From: Amia ocellicauda
Taxonomy: Eukaryota; Chordata; Actinopteri; Amiiformes; Amiidae
Assembly: GCF_036373705.1 (NCBI RefSeq)
Contig: NC_089856.1
Span: 10,255,001-10,319,000 of the forward strand
Length of the DNA: 64,000 nt
Direction: 5' to 3'
Part shown: positions 24,018 through 53,440 of the stretch, piece by piece
Position numbering within the stretch: position 1 is the stretch's first letter
How the letters are laid out: each line of letters opens with the position of its first letter
Notes under the pieces: model-generated
Told to the model about the DNA's origin: nothing
Database searches by the model: none
Seen by the model: the letters and a program-made list of their open reading frames with translations, nothing else
Made by a program: the position numbers and the translations under genes

Positions 24018-26276
24018 AAAACTTGGGTAACACATACAGTAAATACAAAATACAACAAATGTTTGGTCCATAAAGGGGGAGAAAAAAAAAAATCCTCAAA
24101 ACTCGCTTTTTACGCTTTAGTCTCCAAGGAATTCTCCGGCAGATACACTAATTCAACAAAATTACAAGAAAACTATATGCCTTCAAAATGGGATACCAAA
24201 GGGAGAGAGTACTTGAATAATTTATGCATTCTTGTAGGTGTATCGCTACATTTCAAAAACCCAGTTATCCCTGTATTTAATATGCATAACAAGTAACTAA
24301 TCATATGAACATCTAATTCATCAATGGCAATTTATGCAAGGCTTTTCAATAAAACATCTGAAAGAAAACAATGATATAAAGGGAGTATTTATTTATTTTT
24401 AAACTCTCAGGGGTAAATTAATAGGGGATACAAAATGTTTTATCCACATTAATTGGGCACCACAGAAGAGATTTAAACTATGAATGGTTCTGAAACAGGA
24501 GTCAAAACTAGTTGGGTTATTTAGGCCTCACATGACCTTCTCTCCATAATCCCCTTGCAAGGAAAAAAGGGCTCAAATTCATAATACATTTGCAATACTC
24601 ATTAAAGACTTTGACTGGTTCAAGCTGCCTGTCCTGGCAAACCAGTGACAAGCAAGCAGTTCACAGAAATTGGGCTGTAGAGGGCTACCTTTGAAAAGTT
24701 TTGAAAAGTTAATTGTTTTCAGTGCCTTAAAGAAAAATGGTCGACAACACTTAAAATGCTGCTCAACTTCTACCAGCCCAAAAGTCCATAAAAGTATATA
24801 AACAGGCTTTGGGGAGCTATGGAGAGGAGGGTGTGGAATGGAGCTGCCTAGCAAATATGCATTCCTGACACAAGTGGGGGGGAGGGGAGCTAAGTTAACC
24901 CATGGGTTTAAGTAGTACGTCTGGGTTACTACAGGAAAGCTATTTCTATGGGGAAAAATCTAACAAGGTAATTAGTATTTATAATGAAAATTAAAATAAG
25001 CCATCAACTCTTTGTTGATCCCAGAATATAAAATGTCTGACACCTGCCTTCAACTGGTCTCTACTAAAGCATCTTCCAGGACCATGGATAAAGATGCAGA
25101 TGGAGGGGAGTGTCAATCCACTAGGTCAAGCAAGATCACAAAAGCAGTAAATTATAGAAAGCAGAGCCATACTTTGAGGTCCGTCTTCAAAGATGATAGA
25201 AACTTAACACTCCGTGTCTCCCCACCCCCCCACCCCGGGTCACCAGCTGGTTTAGCGGGTCAACACAGTTTGTGGTTATCTCACTGGTGGCCTTGTGTGG
25301 AAAACAAACAATCCAGGCTGCTTTCTAAGGTTATGTGGTTGTTTCTAGTTATGTCACAACACAAGGACCAGGGCCTTGAAAAAAGGGTGGGAAAGCGAAC
25401 AAAAAAAACAAAAAAAACATGGGCAAAATGAAGATGTCTCAGCTCAGACCCCTCACACACAGTACAGTCTGCTTGGGAGTCAGTCCGCACGCTGGCAAAA
25501 CCATGAAAATGTGTGACACCGCAGTCCGTAAGCGGGTCGGTTTCATTCGCTACCAATTCACTATCCTTACTCTCGAAGCAAGAAGGAGCGCAGCTGAGGC
25601 AGAAGAAAAAGGGATTAATGTGGCACGGCCGACAACGATGGAGTTGGGACAAAGTGGGATCCGCCTTCGAGGCCGGGCCTTTAGTTTCAGGCACGGTTTC
25701 CAACAAGCCTGCTCAAGAACCCGTGTGCGTTTTGTATGTTAGGAGATACATCGGCACTGAACACAGTCAAACACCACTCAGAGGCAACACTGAGGGAAAG
25801 GACCACACACCTGCAGAGGCCATTCTGATAAATGCCCACTTGAGGATTCTGGGTCGTGTCCAAATGTGGCGTTTCTTCAGATCATGACAATTAACCGTGA
25901 CTGTACACAGACAGGTAAACTATGAAGAGGCAGGTGTGGACAGCTTAACGAAGGCTTCAGTATAAATAGTTGGGGGAGAGCCCAGGTGGGAAGAGGGGGG
26001 ATGGACTGGGCAGAGAGAACAATCACCCTCAAATCATCAGGTATATGAGAGTGAGAAGGACGGCATCTCTGGCCTTAATAAAGGGATCTGAAATGGTCAT
26101 AATGCAGCAGCACTTTTTTGGGGGTAGGGTCAAAAGCTGGAATACTGGGTAGTAGGAGTCCCCAGCAGAGCTCTCAATTGGAACAGGGTGCTGACCCTTG
26201 ACCCCTCAGCCCGCCCGAGCTTCCCCTTTCCTTTCCCTACCCCCTGGCTCTCTCATTCCTGGATGCTGTCTCAGTT
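24018..26276 (-). other. Inferred SMARCD1 3' UTR
   Basis: No open reading frame of substance and no interspersed repeat recognised between the SMARCD1 stop and the AATAAA at 24012. The extent depends on that signal being used. Confidence 0.4.
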
Positions 26277-42632
<16,356 letters not shown>

Positions 42633-42640
<8 letters not shown>

Positions 42641-42850
42641 CTTCTCCCTGCTGAGCGAGTGGAGACCACAGACAGACTCTCGCGAGAATGGGGGTACGAG
42701 ATTTCAGTCAAAGGTTTCCATAGAGACTGCAAAATACTCCTTCCTCCCTCGCCCTCCGCCCAATCACGTTGAAGCCGAAGGCAGCCATGTTGCTGAAGGA
42801 AAGACGGAAAGCACATACTTCCGCTATTGTCCAGATTTTCAAATTAAAAT
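42633..42850 (-). promoter_or_regulatory. SMARCD1 CpG-island promoter
   Basis: Three recognisable elements: the palindrome TCTCGCGAGA (42678-42687), a known core-promoter motif of housekeeping genes; a CCAAT box (42760-42764, plus strand); and two YY1-type motifs, GCAGCCATGTT at 42781-42791 and AAGATGGCGGC (minus) overlapping the start codon at 42633-42643. No TATA box. Mixed orientation is usual for this promoter class. Confidence 0.65.
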
Positions 42851-42967
42851 GCAGTGCAGTCAGTGTACTACTGTAAAGTAATGCTGATCCAGTTAAACCG
42901 GCTGTACTGGACTGTATATCGCTCCTTCTACAATTAATTATTTAGGTTAGCTACTACTATTACTACT

Positions 42968-42998
42968 AAAATAATAATAATAATAATAATAATAATAA
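42968..42998. repeat. (AAT)n microsatellite
   Basis: About ten AAT/ATA units just upstream of the SMARCD1 promoter. Confidence 0.85.
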
Positions 42999-44232
42999 AC
43001 GCTCCAAAAAGGTTATTCCCTGATGAAAACTCTACTAGGTTTACGACGTTTAGTATCGCAATTGATTTATATCAGTTATCAGGTGGTGGAATAATAATTA
43101 TTAATAATAATCGATTCATTTTCTCCACTCAGCTCTCCTTAAACAAGAGTAGCTTTGGATTTAATTCCTCAAATCTAGATTATGATTTCGGTTATGACAT
43201 CAAAACATTGCATTATCTAGCACAACTCCAGTGTTTCTGGGCATCCTTGGTTGTACATGTAGACCTCAGATTTCTCTTGAGGGACATTCCAATGACACTG
43301 AAGGATGGTTTTGAGATTCAGAAAGCTGCTTTTTAAACTCAAATGTTTCTTGTGTACTTGTAGTAAGCATTAACCACCACACGATGTCGCCTTCGATGTA
43401 TTCCAATACAGAGAAAAAAGCAGCAACTTTAAAGCCATTCAATTAAAATATTAATTATACCAACAACATCATATTTGGATTAAAGTGAGTAAGCAAATGT
43501 ATCGTGACACTCCATGACCAATTTTAAATGATTTGCTGTGCGTGTAAAATCAATGGACTATTTTTAAATAAGTAAAACATGAGTTCTGATGAATAATTCA
43601 CAAGATATGACATGACTGTACATATTGTATTCTATAAGCATCGTTGGGATGCATATGTAGTCAAAGTGCAGTACGAGATGAAGTAACTTATCGCATAAAT
43701 GGGTGGCCTAAACTGTACAGCATCAGATAAATCATGTTTTAATCAAATTAAATACGGCATTCTGCTAACAGGATTAGAGACAAGGCAATTTGCAATGAGG
43801 AATTGAACTTCGGAGAAGACTGGAAAAAAGAGATCATAATATTTGAAACGTCCTCATTAGCATACATCACAGTATTTAGAAGTAGCTGCTACCCCAGCAG
43901 AATAATTGGTTATGATTTGAATGAATTTCTGTTATATCAAGTAGATTTAGCAAAGCATATAAAATGGCACACACACATACATACATACAAACATAAAAAT
44001 AACCAAAATTGTCTAGAGCAAATGCCAGTAACTTTGAGAACAAAGTACACTGACAGTCCTTACCAGCTGTCAAAACCAGTAGATATCAACTGAAACCGAA
44101 GAAAGGGAACAGACTGTGGAAGGAGGTAGATACTAAATGTGGAAATCAGAACACAAACAGAACTTGCTACACACACATCAGAAATTAATACACTTTTGTG
44201 ATAGACTGAGAGATTGATGCATATATTACAAT

Positions 44233-44437
44233 ATATATGAGATAGACATTATAAAAACAGATATATAGACAGATACACAGACACTAATGGACTAATAGAC
44301 AATCAAAAATACAGACATAGACAAATAGAGTGACATATACAGAGTTAGATACACGGTTGCAGAAAGGCAAATATAAAATATAGATGGGTGGGAAGAGAGA
44401 TAGACGATAGAGATAGATAGATAGAAAGACGAGATAG
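44233..44437. repeat. Degenerate GATA/TAGA-rich simple repeat
   Basis: Interrupted AGATAGACA and TAGATAGATAGA units over about 200 bp. Confidence 0.7.
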
Positions 44438-44629
44438 TGCTTTATTTTAAAAATGACATGTACTACATCCAAATACAATTACAGTAGTCCCCAAAAATAA
44501 ACAACACAATCCAGAAAATAAAACCACATCATCAGCTGAAGATAAAACCCCTCCCCAAAACAAGCACATTCCCCACATGTGAGTAAAAAATAAACACACC
44601 TGTTCAATATCCTGCACAATCTGAAAGAT

Positions 44630-44762
44630 AGATACAGACAGACAGACAAACAGACACACACAAAAAACAGGCAAGTATTCAGTCAGGCAAGCACAGACAG
44701 ACAGACACACAGACAGGCACAGACACAGACACAGAGACACACAGACAGGCAGGCAGGCAGAG
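44630..44762. repeat. Degenerate GACA/CAGG-rich simple repeat
   Basis: AGACAGACAGACA units grade into ACACAGACAGGCA and end in CAGGCAGGCAGG. It lies about 190 bp from the GATA tract. Confidence 0.75.
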
Positions 44763-46084
44763 GACACACTGTGTCAGTGTTTTCCTTGAGGGCCTAATTT
44801 AAGAGCTGGATTACAGGCTCGGCCATTTCACGTGAGGGTGAACAGAGGGGCGGCTCAGCAGTTGGGTTTGATGTTTGGGCCGGGCTGCGTAACGCGGCGA
44901 GTCTCTGCTCAGCCCAGATAAAAGAGCCGGACTCCCCCCTGTCTGACAGCCCATTTGCGAGGGCGGCAAAGTTCAGTTTCACTTGGCTGAGTGCGCCATT
45001 AGCCACAAGAGTAGAGCAGAGCAGGACCGGGCATTTTAATAATACAATGCTGGCAGATGAAAAAAGAAAAGAGAGAGGGAAAAAAAAGAAGGCAGCGAAA
45101 CGGAAGAAAAAGAACACTCTCAGATCCTGGGAGGATAATTATACTGAAACAATGCATCGAATCTGACACTTCCTCTCCCCCCATCCCGAACCTCCCTACA
45201 CTACCACCCCCCCCGCCCGTCCTCCATACCTTCCTCCCTCTCTATCGACCCCTAACAAGACCCCCCATACCTCACTGCTTGTGTCAATTTAAGCTTTAAA
45301 TGGAGATGGGGGGCGGGGGGAATCAAGAGAAATTCTAACTGACAACAGACATCGTTTCTGTAACCTCAGCTCTTCTCGGCTGGCTCACAGGTCAAAGGTC
45401 ACACCGTCAAGAGGGTTGATTGTGACATCAAGAGAGGAGAGTGATTCAAATCAATCCCCCTGGCTGGGAAGGGTTCACTAACGAGCATGGGCAGCTAGGG
45501 GTCAGAGGTCACATGGGCAGTCCTGCTTACAGATGAGACTTTGCCGTTAGTGCTGTCAGATAAACCCTGTGAAAAATAAATAGAAGTCTAACAACAGTGA
45601 TCAAAACTAAATAGGATCAGGGAGAAAAAGCAATACAACCGAGTTCACAGAGCACTGTATCCGTGTATGTCTGTGTGCGTGGGTTTCTGGGGTTAAGAAA
45701 CGCCTGTTGAAATGCTGGTCTTGCAACAAAGAAAACAGTACAGCGAAACACAACTGGCTACTCTAATCTGTAGGCACAGGAGAAGCCAGCAAATGTGTGC
45801 CACTTGGCGCCGAAAATACAAATTCCTGTCAGGTACAAACTTTTCTAGTGTAAGCCGATCATATTGCTAGCTGGCTGATTTGGTATCCCCTGTGGTTTGC
45901 CCCTTTTAAATCCACTCAAGCAGACTGTTTGTGAGTGTGTAGGGGACACAGGGACACTGGGAGACGCTCTGAGTGAGTGTCTTAATTCCAGGACCCGAAC
46001 ACAGTGAGCTATACAGGGGTTTCCACATAATACAGACCAGAGAGGCCGTTGTTTGTGTAATATGGAAATCCCTGCCTCTTGTCC

Positions 46085-46240
46085 AGTAATGATTCATCTC
46101 GTGCTGTGTATTAATGTGGATCCCTCAAATTAGGGATAATTATGAGCACTGGTCAAATTAACTGAAAAAAGAGCGAGGAGATTAATTACAGCAATGAAAG
46201 TAGAAGAGGGACGAAGGCTACTTTAAACCACAGTTGGAGT
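46085..46240. promoter_or_regulatory. Candidate conserved noncoding element
   Basis: Complex, non-repetitive sequence with clustered TAAT cores (TAATGATTCATC, TTAATGTGGATCC, ATTAATTACAGCAATG). Judged only by composition. Confidence 0.25.
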
Positions 46241-48559
46241 TTCTGCTTTTTTATTTTTTATATCAACGAAGATCGAAGGTCATTCCTTAATTGCATATTC
46301 AAGTTTCACCTCTATGTAATGTGATCAGGAGAAGAACAGGTATAATGACTTATCACTTTGACAGGGGGTTACTTATGGTCTTGGGGGGCAGCTCTGCAAG
46401 GGTGATAAATACAGCTTTTTTGAGCCGTTTTGAATATGATAAATCTTTTCCCTGGCAAGACAGACCAAAACACACTGTCCAAAAGATTAATGGAGGTGCA
46501 CCACAAGTCCTCAACTCCGAATTTCTTATTTATTCAAAGCAGAGTATAAACAATCACAAACATTTTTGTTAATAGACCTTCATTGGGTGATTGACCATTT
46601 GACCTAAGTGTCACTTCGTATTGCTGAATAAATTATGAAAAAGATAATGACAGGTAGAGGTTGCCTGATGCCATAACCTATTCAATAAATACAATTAACG
46701 TCCTTATACATAACACACACACCAAGTCAGCATAATGGGCAATACCAGCTATAGACACCATGACAACCAATTAAATAGCCTCCCAGATGTTAATGATTGG
46801 AATCGGTCAGTCCCTGTATCAGACTGTCCATTATCATGATGTTGCCTCCCGCGGGTCAATCTGTTGCTCTCTGTCAATGTCGGCCCCTGTGCTTCCTGCA
46901 TATCGATCTGCCCGTCTCCCTCTGGCCACCTTCACGTTCCAAAGAAGGCAGCCCCCCCCCCGAATGAATACACTAATTCAGTCTTGCTTGCTGCCAGACA
47001 TCAGCTAATGGAAGTCATATTTTTAAATAAATAAATAAACAAACAGGCAAACAAACACAGGATTGATAAAGAGAGACATTTCAGGAGGGAAAAGTCCGCT
47101 GCCTGCAGGATGTCTTATAATCCATTTACTCCAAACGGACCCTTCTTTCTCCGGAAAATGGCTTTGCTTTAATAAGGTCACCAGAAGTCAAAGCCATCAG
47201 CTCATTGATTAAGCTTGATTGATCAGCTCATCCTCCATTATAAACCCCCAGAGAAGACAGCTCTCCCCAGGACAAGAAAACCAATAGTGGAAAACTATTA
47301 TGAAACCCAATTTAACAGACTGATGTCCCCTTCCCTCCCATTGTCTAGGGGCTATGGATGTTATACACTGCTGACCTATGGTGCGCACAGAGACACCGGA
47401 CAATAAGGTGCGTTCCATCTAGAGGTGCAAGCGACTGCTGGAGAAGTCAGGCAGAACGGACGGACAGACCCAAGTCTACTACCGGTAAAGGGCATCGGTG
47501 AAATGAATCCCAGCTCGGAGTAGGGTAGCCCTCGCTCTCAGTGTCCGTGGAGTGGCAGGGCTGAAACGCGATTGTTATCTGTGTCTGATAAGGGTACAGC
47601 AGTGCCAAGGACCGAAGCTGTTTCATAGCTGGTGTGATGTGAAGGAGCTGTAGCCTGGGGAGCTCATGGGATTTACAGCCACACAATAGAGACAGCAATA
47701 CAATTCACCAGGGGCTCCTTAGAAGACTCATCAGGTAAAAGGATTAGCTGGGTTTGTTACAAGGAGGTCGCTGGTTTGAATCAGGATGTTCCACTAGCTA
47801 AATCTGAGCAGGTTTGGGGGGATGAGATCTCTAGAGTACGTCAGAGTTGATGTCAAGGAGGTGGGAGGGGCATTGGTGTTTACCCTTGACACTGGGTTTG
47901 AATACCAAGTGGTTTTCAGTGGAGAGAGAATGGGCTAATGGAAAAGGGGGTTATTTTCTCATAGGGAACAGTTGCCCACAGTTTTTACTGTTATTGCCTC
48001 GGTTTTATGTTGCGATCTGAAAGGTGTCCATCTCTGCTTGTGGAAATGGATAAGTGGAAATCTTCACAGAGAGATGAAAAGCAGGTTTTATTTCCCCATA
48101 GTGCCAAGCAGTGAGCCCGCCTTGAACCAACGGTATTAATGGCAATGTAATCTGGTAGTTTCTGCTCTGGCGCTTTCTCTGAAGTCTTGATGGCACCAGA
48201 TGCTTTGTCGATTCCTCACGACATCCCTTGCTCCCTCACAAGAGCAGCCCCCCCATCACCCCCCTCCCACACTCTCCTTGTCCCGCCTTCTGCCCCCACC
48301 GATTAATACCTGCTCACCCACTGAGAAGAGCAACCACAGCACAGACGAGAGCCAAAAAAGAAAATGAATTAGAACAACAAGAGTTTTGTCTCTTCAAATT
48401 AATCAAACACCGGGAGACAACCGCTAAAGACGTGCAGGAAAGAGGATGTTTCGCATATTAATCTCGGAAGCAGGTCCGACGTTGCCTTAACCCCCACCCC
48501 TCCACCCTCAAGAGAGTAAGTTTGGCGACTGCCTCCCCTCTCCAAAACAGTCAGCTCTG

Positions 48560-48770
48560 GCCCGTAGACAATATCCCGGATTACACCCAATCAATGCAAT
48601 AATCGGATCAAGGCTTCCCCCGCCCATCTTGTAGCAATTACTCATGGAAATATGCAACAGAAACAATCACCAAAGCGCTTGCCAAAGACTTGTTTCTCCT
48701 CCGACATCACGATAGTGACAGCAAACACAAGGAGCCCATTCCCCCGGGCTCAGGGAAAGAAAAGGCAACC
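48560..48770. promoter_or_regulatory. Candidate conserved noncoding element
   Basis: Contains GGATTACACCCAATCAATG (an OTX/PITX-type GGATTA core beside CAATCAAT) and TAGCAATTACTCATGG. No coding frame or repeat; conservation not tested. Confidence 0.25.
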
Positions 48771-49629
48771 GTCCAAGTTATTTCCAAAAAGAAAAAATCA
48801 GGATCATGTTGTATTCCCCCCCGCTGTTCTGTGGTAGCTTGCAATCCTTATATTTAATATGTGATTATAGTGACTCAGCATTTCACATCTTTTTGTGTAA
48901 TTATTTTAAATTATACTCCAGAATTTCAGCTCCAATGTTTTACAAAAGCTGTGTTGCGTTGTTGGAAAATGGCAGGGCCGTGTAACAAACCAGCCAGGAA
49001 CTACAATTGTAGGTCTGGCCACAACTGTTTTGAAGATGACAAATTAACTCCCATTAAGAAGAAGCAGAGGGCAAGTTTGTCCCCAAATGTTCCAGCAGTA
49101 CTTTGGGGGTGACAAGACAGTTCAAACACTTTCCCCACCTTCAATTAATCAGAAATGTAGTGAACTTGTATAACAACATTGTAAATTACAAAATAAATTT
49201 CTATAAAAGTAGAAGTCAACCTGGGACGTTTTGTGCTACTAGAACATTTCTATCCTACACTGCTACAGCTGGAAATGGGTGCACTTTTCCACTCTATGGC
49301 TACCTCTTAGTGTTGGGAAACCCTTTGGAGTATCTTGCATCTCTGTTCTTTTGAACATCTGACAGCTGGCTGTCACACCGCTGGGATGAACTGTTTAAGA
49401 CTCTGTAGATTTGTTAGGTTTACAAGATTCCTGATCCAAGAATCCTAGACAGCTCCTTATAAAGACGCCTGGCCTTGAAGGGTTACAAACCCCTTACAGG
49501 AATGATGGGCACTCACAGTGGGACAGCTGCTGCAGCCACGGTAGGTGGGATGCAGTTGCCAAGGTGACAGCCATGCATCCGCCATTCAGCTCCACAGCTC
49601 CCAGTCACTGACCACTGGGCGGCCTCTCG

Positions 49630-49760
49630 CATTAGCAGGCTGAACCTCCTCCATTCATCTGGGCCATTAAATAATTCATTACAGGCATTAAAACACAGGT
49701 CTCTCTTGGCAGAGTCGGAATAAATAAAATTTTAAAAAGCCTGTCGTCTTCATTCACTTT
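49630..49760. promoter_or_regulatory. Candidate conserved noncoding element
   Basis: Contains CCATTAAATAATTCATTACA and GGCATTAAAACACAGG: closely packed homeodomain-type cores in unique sequence. Inference from composition. Confidence 0.22.
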
Positions 49761-52700
49761 AATTAACTGCAATGAAGTGATTGTGGAGTGGATGGGGAGT
49801 AGTAGAGGGGGGGGTTGATAATAAACGGTGTCAGATCAGCGTTTTCACCTTGTCAGAGTGTAATGGAGTGCGTGCTGGGAATTGAAGACGGGGTGAGCAC
49901 TGAAGGTGAAGTCCCACCGTGTTTGTTCTTTGTTGAGACTTTTATTGACATGAGATGTCCGTGGTCTTCGTCATTGCAGCTTGCCAGACTAAAACCAAAA
50001 CTGTACAGAACTCAAAGGGAGTGCACCTGTGGTAGTAACAAGGGCGGAGGGCGTTGACGAACAGGGCGTTTGCCAGCAGCTGATCGACGGGCACAAGGGA
50101 CTTGGGTCACGGGTTTATGCTGGGATCTGAAAGGCAACGGTCTCTGAGTGGAATCCTACGCAGATGGGGGCAGAAATTTTTAGCATGAAACCGGTGCGTC
50201 GTCAGACTAGGCCGGATCCAGGCAAACAAAGCAGTGCAAGCAGTGCTAATGACACACTGGCTAGAGCGGGGAGGAGCGACCCTGAACAGACGTACCTGCT
50301 CGAGAGGAAAGCTATGCTATAAAGCTCTGTATGATCTCCAGCGCCAGGGTGCTGTATCACAATGTTTGCCTGCAGTCATGTGAAATGCCCGTGTAAGAAC
50401 GTCCGTCACCTCGGCAGGAATCCATTGCGCAGCCTGGGTGAACTGCGCTCTCGCTCTCACTCTCGCTGGTGTGCCTCGGCTCCCCAAGCTCTTTCCTCCC
50501 CAGCGGCGCACAGTCCCAGTAAGTCACTTTCCTGGGCTTACCAATAACCCCCTTACAACAGGATTGATGAAAAGGGCCGCACTGTTTCCTTATAGACACT
50601 GGATAATAACTCAGGTCCCACCGGCAGCACTCTGTAATGGGGGGGCATTAATCAGGGGATGACTTTTATAGACCTTGATGTTATCATTAAACTTTCTATC
50701 CATTAGCAGCTGCAGATCCGGAGCAATCGATGACAGGCCTCTTTCTGTTTCTTTCTGTGTGAGCATGAGAGAGAGTTTTTATGGTCGCTGCCACTGATGA
50801 CTGTAGCATCACTCCACTGCCACTAGCTCTCAAATAATGCTACTTCACCTTCTGGCTGACCGGCCTAAACGGGGCACCTGTTCCAGCCATGATTTAATGA
50901 GAGGAGGGGTACTTGACAGAGTCTGTTATTGCAGATTTCTCCCCTGGCTTCACCGCTTGTTTGGTCAACTTCCTTTTGAATGAGTTTTTGTTTGTTTGTT
51001 TGTCCTTCTTTTGGCTTGCCAATCACAGCTTATCATTCTGACTCACTCTCCGAGGAAAATATTGAAGGACTCCTCAAGGCGAAGCAATTATAAAGGCGGG
51101 AGGTAGGTGTCATGCCTCCTTTGGAAATTGGAGGCACACGTCTTCTCCAACAGCTTGCCTGGGAGCTCCCCCCCAATCCGACACAGCGCTAATAACAGGC
51201 TAGAAGCGCTGAGCTCTGTGAATGCTACACACACACACACTCCGGGGATGCTGACGACAATCATCCCCCCTTTGTAAACAATATAAACAAAACCAACCAA
51301 CCACCAACGGAAGAGCCATGACACTAATTTACTTGAACACATTTCCGCTCAGGGTATCACTGATGCCAGCTTGCAGTGTGGTACGAACGGCTTGTTAAGA
51401 GGTTTGCCTGCATCCATAACTGAACTAGTTTCACAACAACACAACAACAAGAATCTTAAACAGCCCTTCCCCCATCCTGTTTTGTCATTCCTACTCCTCA
51501 GTAATGTGATTGAAGAAAACGTCTTTGCCTGGTTGGCGTCGTGACTCTCAAGATAAAGCTTCAGAACTTGCCTTGCCTTCTGCTTGGTTTCCTTTGTGTC
51601 GGGTTGAATCTCATCCCGCCGCCATGATGTCATTAAAGGCGAGGCTGGCAGCTGCCCCTCTGGCCTCTGTTGATCAGGGAGTCTTAAATTAAAGACCGGC
51701 ACTTTGCTGTCGAGCCCCCTGGAGCTCTCGTTGACAAGAGTGAGTATGGTTCATTCTGGTTCCCTGCACTGTGAAGATCTGATTCATCATCAGGCTGTTT
51801 ATCTCCACATTCCCCTGAGCCAGTGTCGATTTTAACACCCACCCTGACTCCACAGTCCCTGCTCCCCCCCCCAAAGTTACAGGTATGTTGCTGTGGCATC
51901 ACATGGGGGCGAGGAGTGTTGCTGTATGTATTGGAAAGACCGCTGCTTTGTCTCTATGGCTTCCGCAGCAGGAGAATTGGAGAGACGGGAGCAGTCAGCA
52001 CTTCAGGACAGAAGCGAGCTCCTGACAGGTGTGGGGGGGGGGGGACAGACGTGTCCTTGAGAGCCCCGGCAAAACATCTGTTTTGGGAGACATGGATTAT
52101 GGCGTATGCACTGAGAACAAAGACACAGAGAAGAGAAAAACAAACAAACAAAACAAAAAGAAAAACAGTTCTTCGTAGATTAAAAACCTGAATATCGTTG
52201 AGGGATACAAAAGCATCAGGACCAAGTTGTCTGCTGCAATGGGGCTGGACGCCCCCAATTCCACATCACATTGTGCTGCAAATGCACTGCAAAAACTTGT
52301 ATCTTAATTAAATGCCTGTTATCATAGCAGATTATATAAGCAGGCGTGCATAAGGTTTACTCTACGCTCTATACGTCCTAAATGTCAGACTACATGTTTC
52401 TCTATTGTGTTACTTTCCCTCGGACAGAGGTGTCAGCGGAACAGTCTAAAGATCCCGCTTTAAAAATCCCACCTAGCACTCAGAGCCGCAGCGCCTTCCC
52501 TCAGCCCGGCTGACATTCCCCATCCTATACGTAAGGTCTGAAAAGCATCACCAAAGAAACACAACACAACCCTAAAGGGGCCACTTGGGTCCAAATCAGC
52601 AGACGCTGTGCAGACAGTGTGTACAGACACACTTCAACTGGAACAGCCAGAGTTTAGGCTGAATTTAAGATTCCAGCTGCATCCGCTTGCGTTTTTCCCT

Positions 52701-53259
52701 GTTAGTTTGTCAGCTCCCATCATGCGTAGCCTATTATGTTGGTATCGACTTCAAGTGTGCGCCAAAACTGATGACACAGAGAGACACTCGGCTGCTCTTT
52801 CCTATCCCTAAGACAGAAAATAGGAAAATGATGCACAGACAAAAAAACTAAACACAAACAGAATAAACAACTGATGGTTTTTATACACATTATTAATAAT
52901 AGTGAGAAGTAGAAGCAGGAAAATAATGATGTTTATAATAATACTGGCCATAAAATAGAGTCAGATAATATTTCTTGGCACACTAAGTGAACCAAAACGG
53001 AGAGACTTTCTGACCCAAACTGCCTGAGGGGTGCCACCAGAGGCAAAGGGGAGCACAGATGCGTTATGGGTAACTGCCTACTGTCATCTCACTGTCGATT
53101 GCCGTTCCAGCAGAGCCTGCAACTCAAAGATGTGGCCGTTAGAGCAAATGAGAGGTCGATGAGAACGGTCACGAATCACGGGAGGGCGAGTACAAATAAG
53201 TAAATAAACACAAGCACGCCGGCCTGCATACATACATGTAAGCCCGGTACCGTTACTGC

Positions 53260-53440
53260 GGCGTTACAGTCTGCAGCGGGAGCAGAGAATTGTTCTCGTC
53301 TGTAATTATTAATCCCCCTCGAAAAGCCTTTTGGAATCATTTGCCATGCGGAGCTGGAGAAGGCTGATATTGCCCTATCTGTGATGAACGACAGGTCGCT
53401 CTAATTGCACTATGTGATCCAACAGGATAAATTCCAGTCA
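53260..53440. promoter_or_regulatory. Candidate conserved noncoding element
   Basis: Contains CTGTAATTATTAATCCCCC, GGAATCATTTGCCATGCGGA and CTCTAATTGCACTATGTGA in balanced unique sequence. The ATTTGCCAT stretch approximates an octamer/POU site. Confidence 0.28.

Noticed and set aside
43803..44093. 96-codon plus ORF upstream of SMARCD1
   Set aside because: Low-complexity composition (THIHTYKHK) from simple repeats, no homology recognised.
47761..47800. tRNA-like GGTTTGAATC (B-box-like) sequence
   Set aside because: Only a loose box B match with no A box or cloverleaf partner at the right distance.
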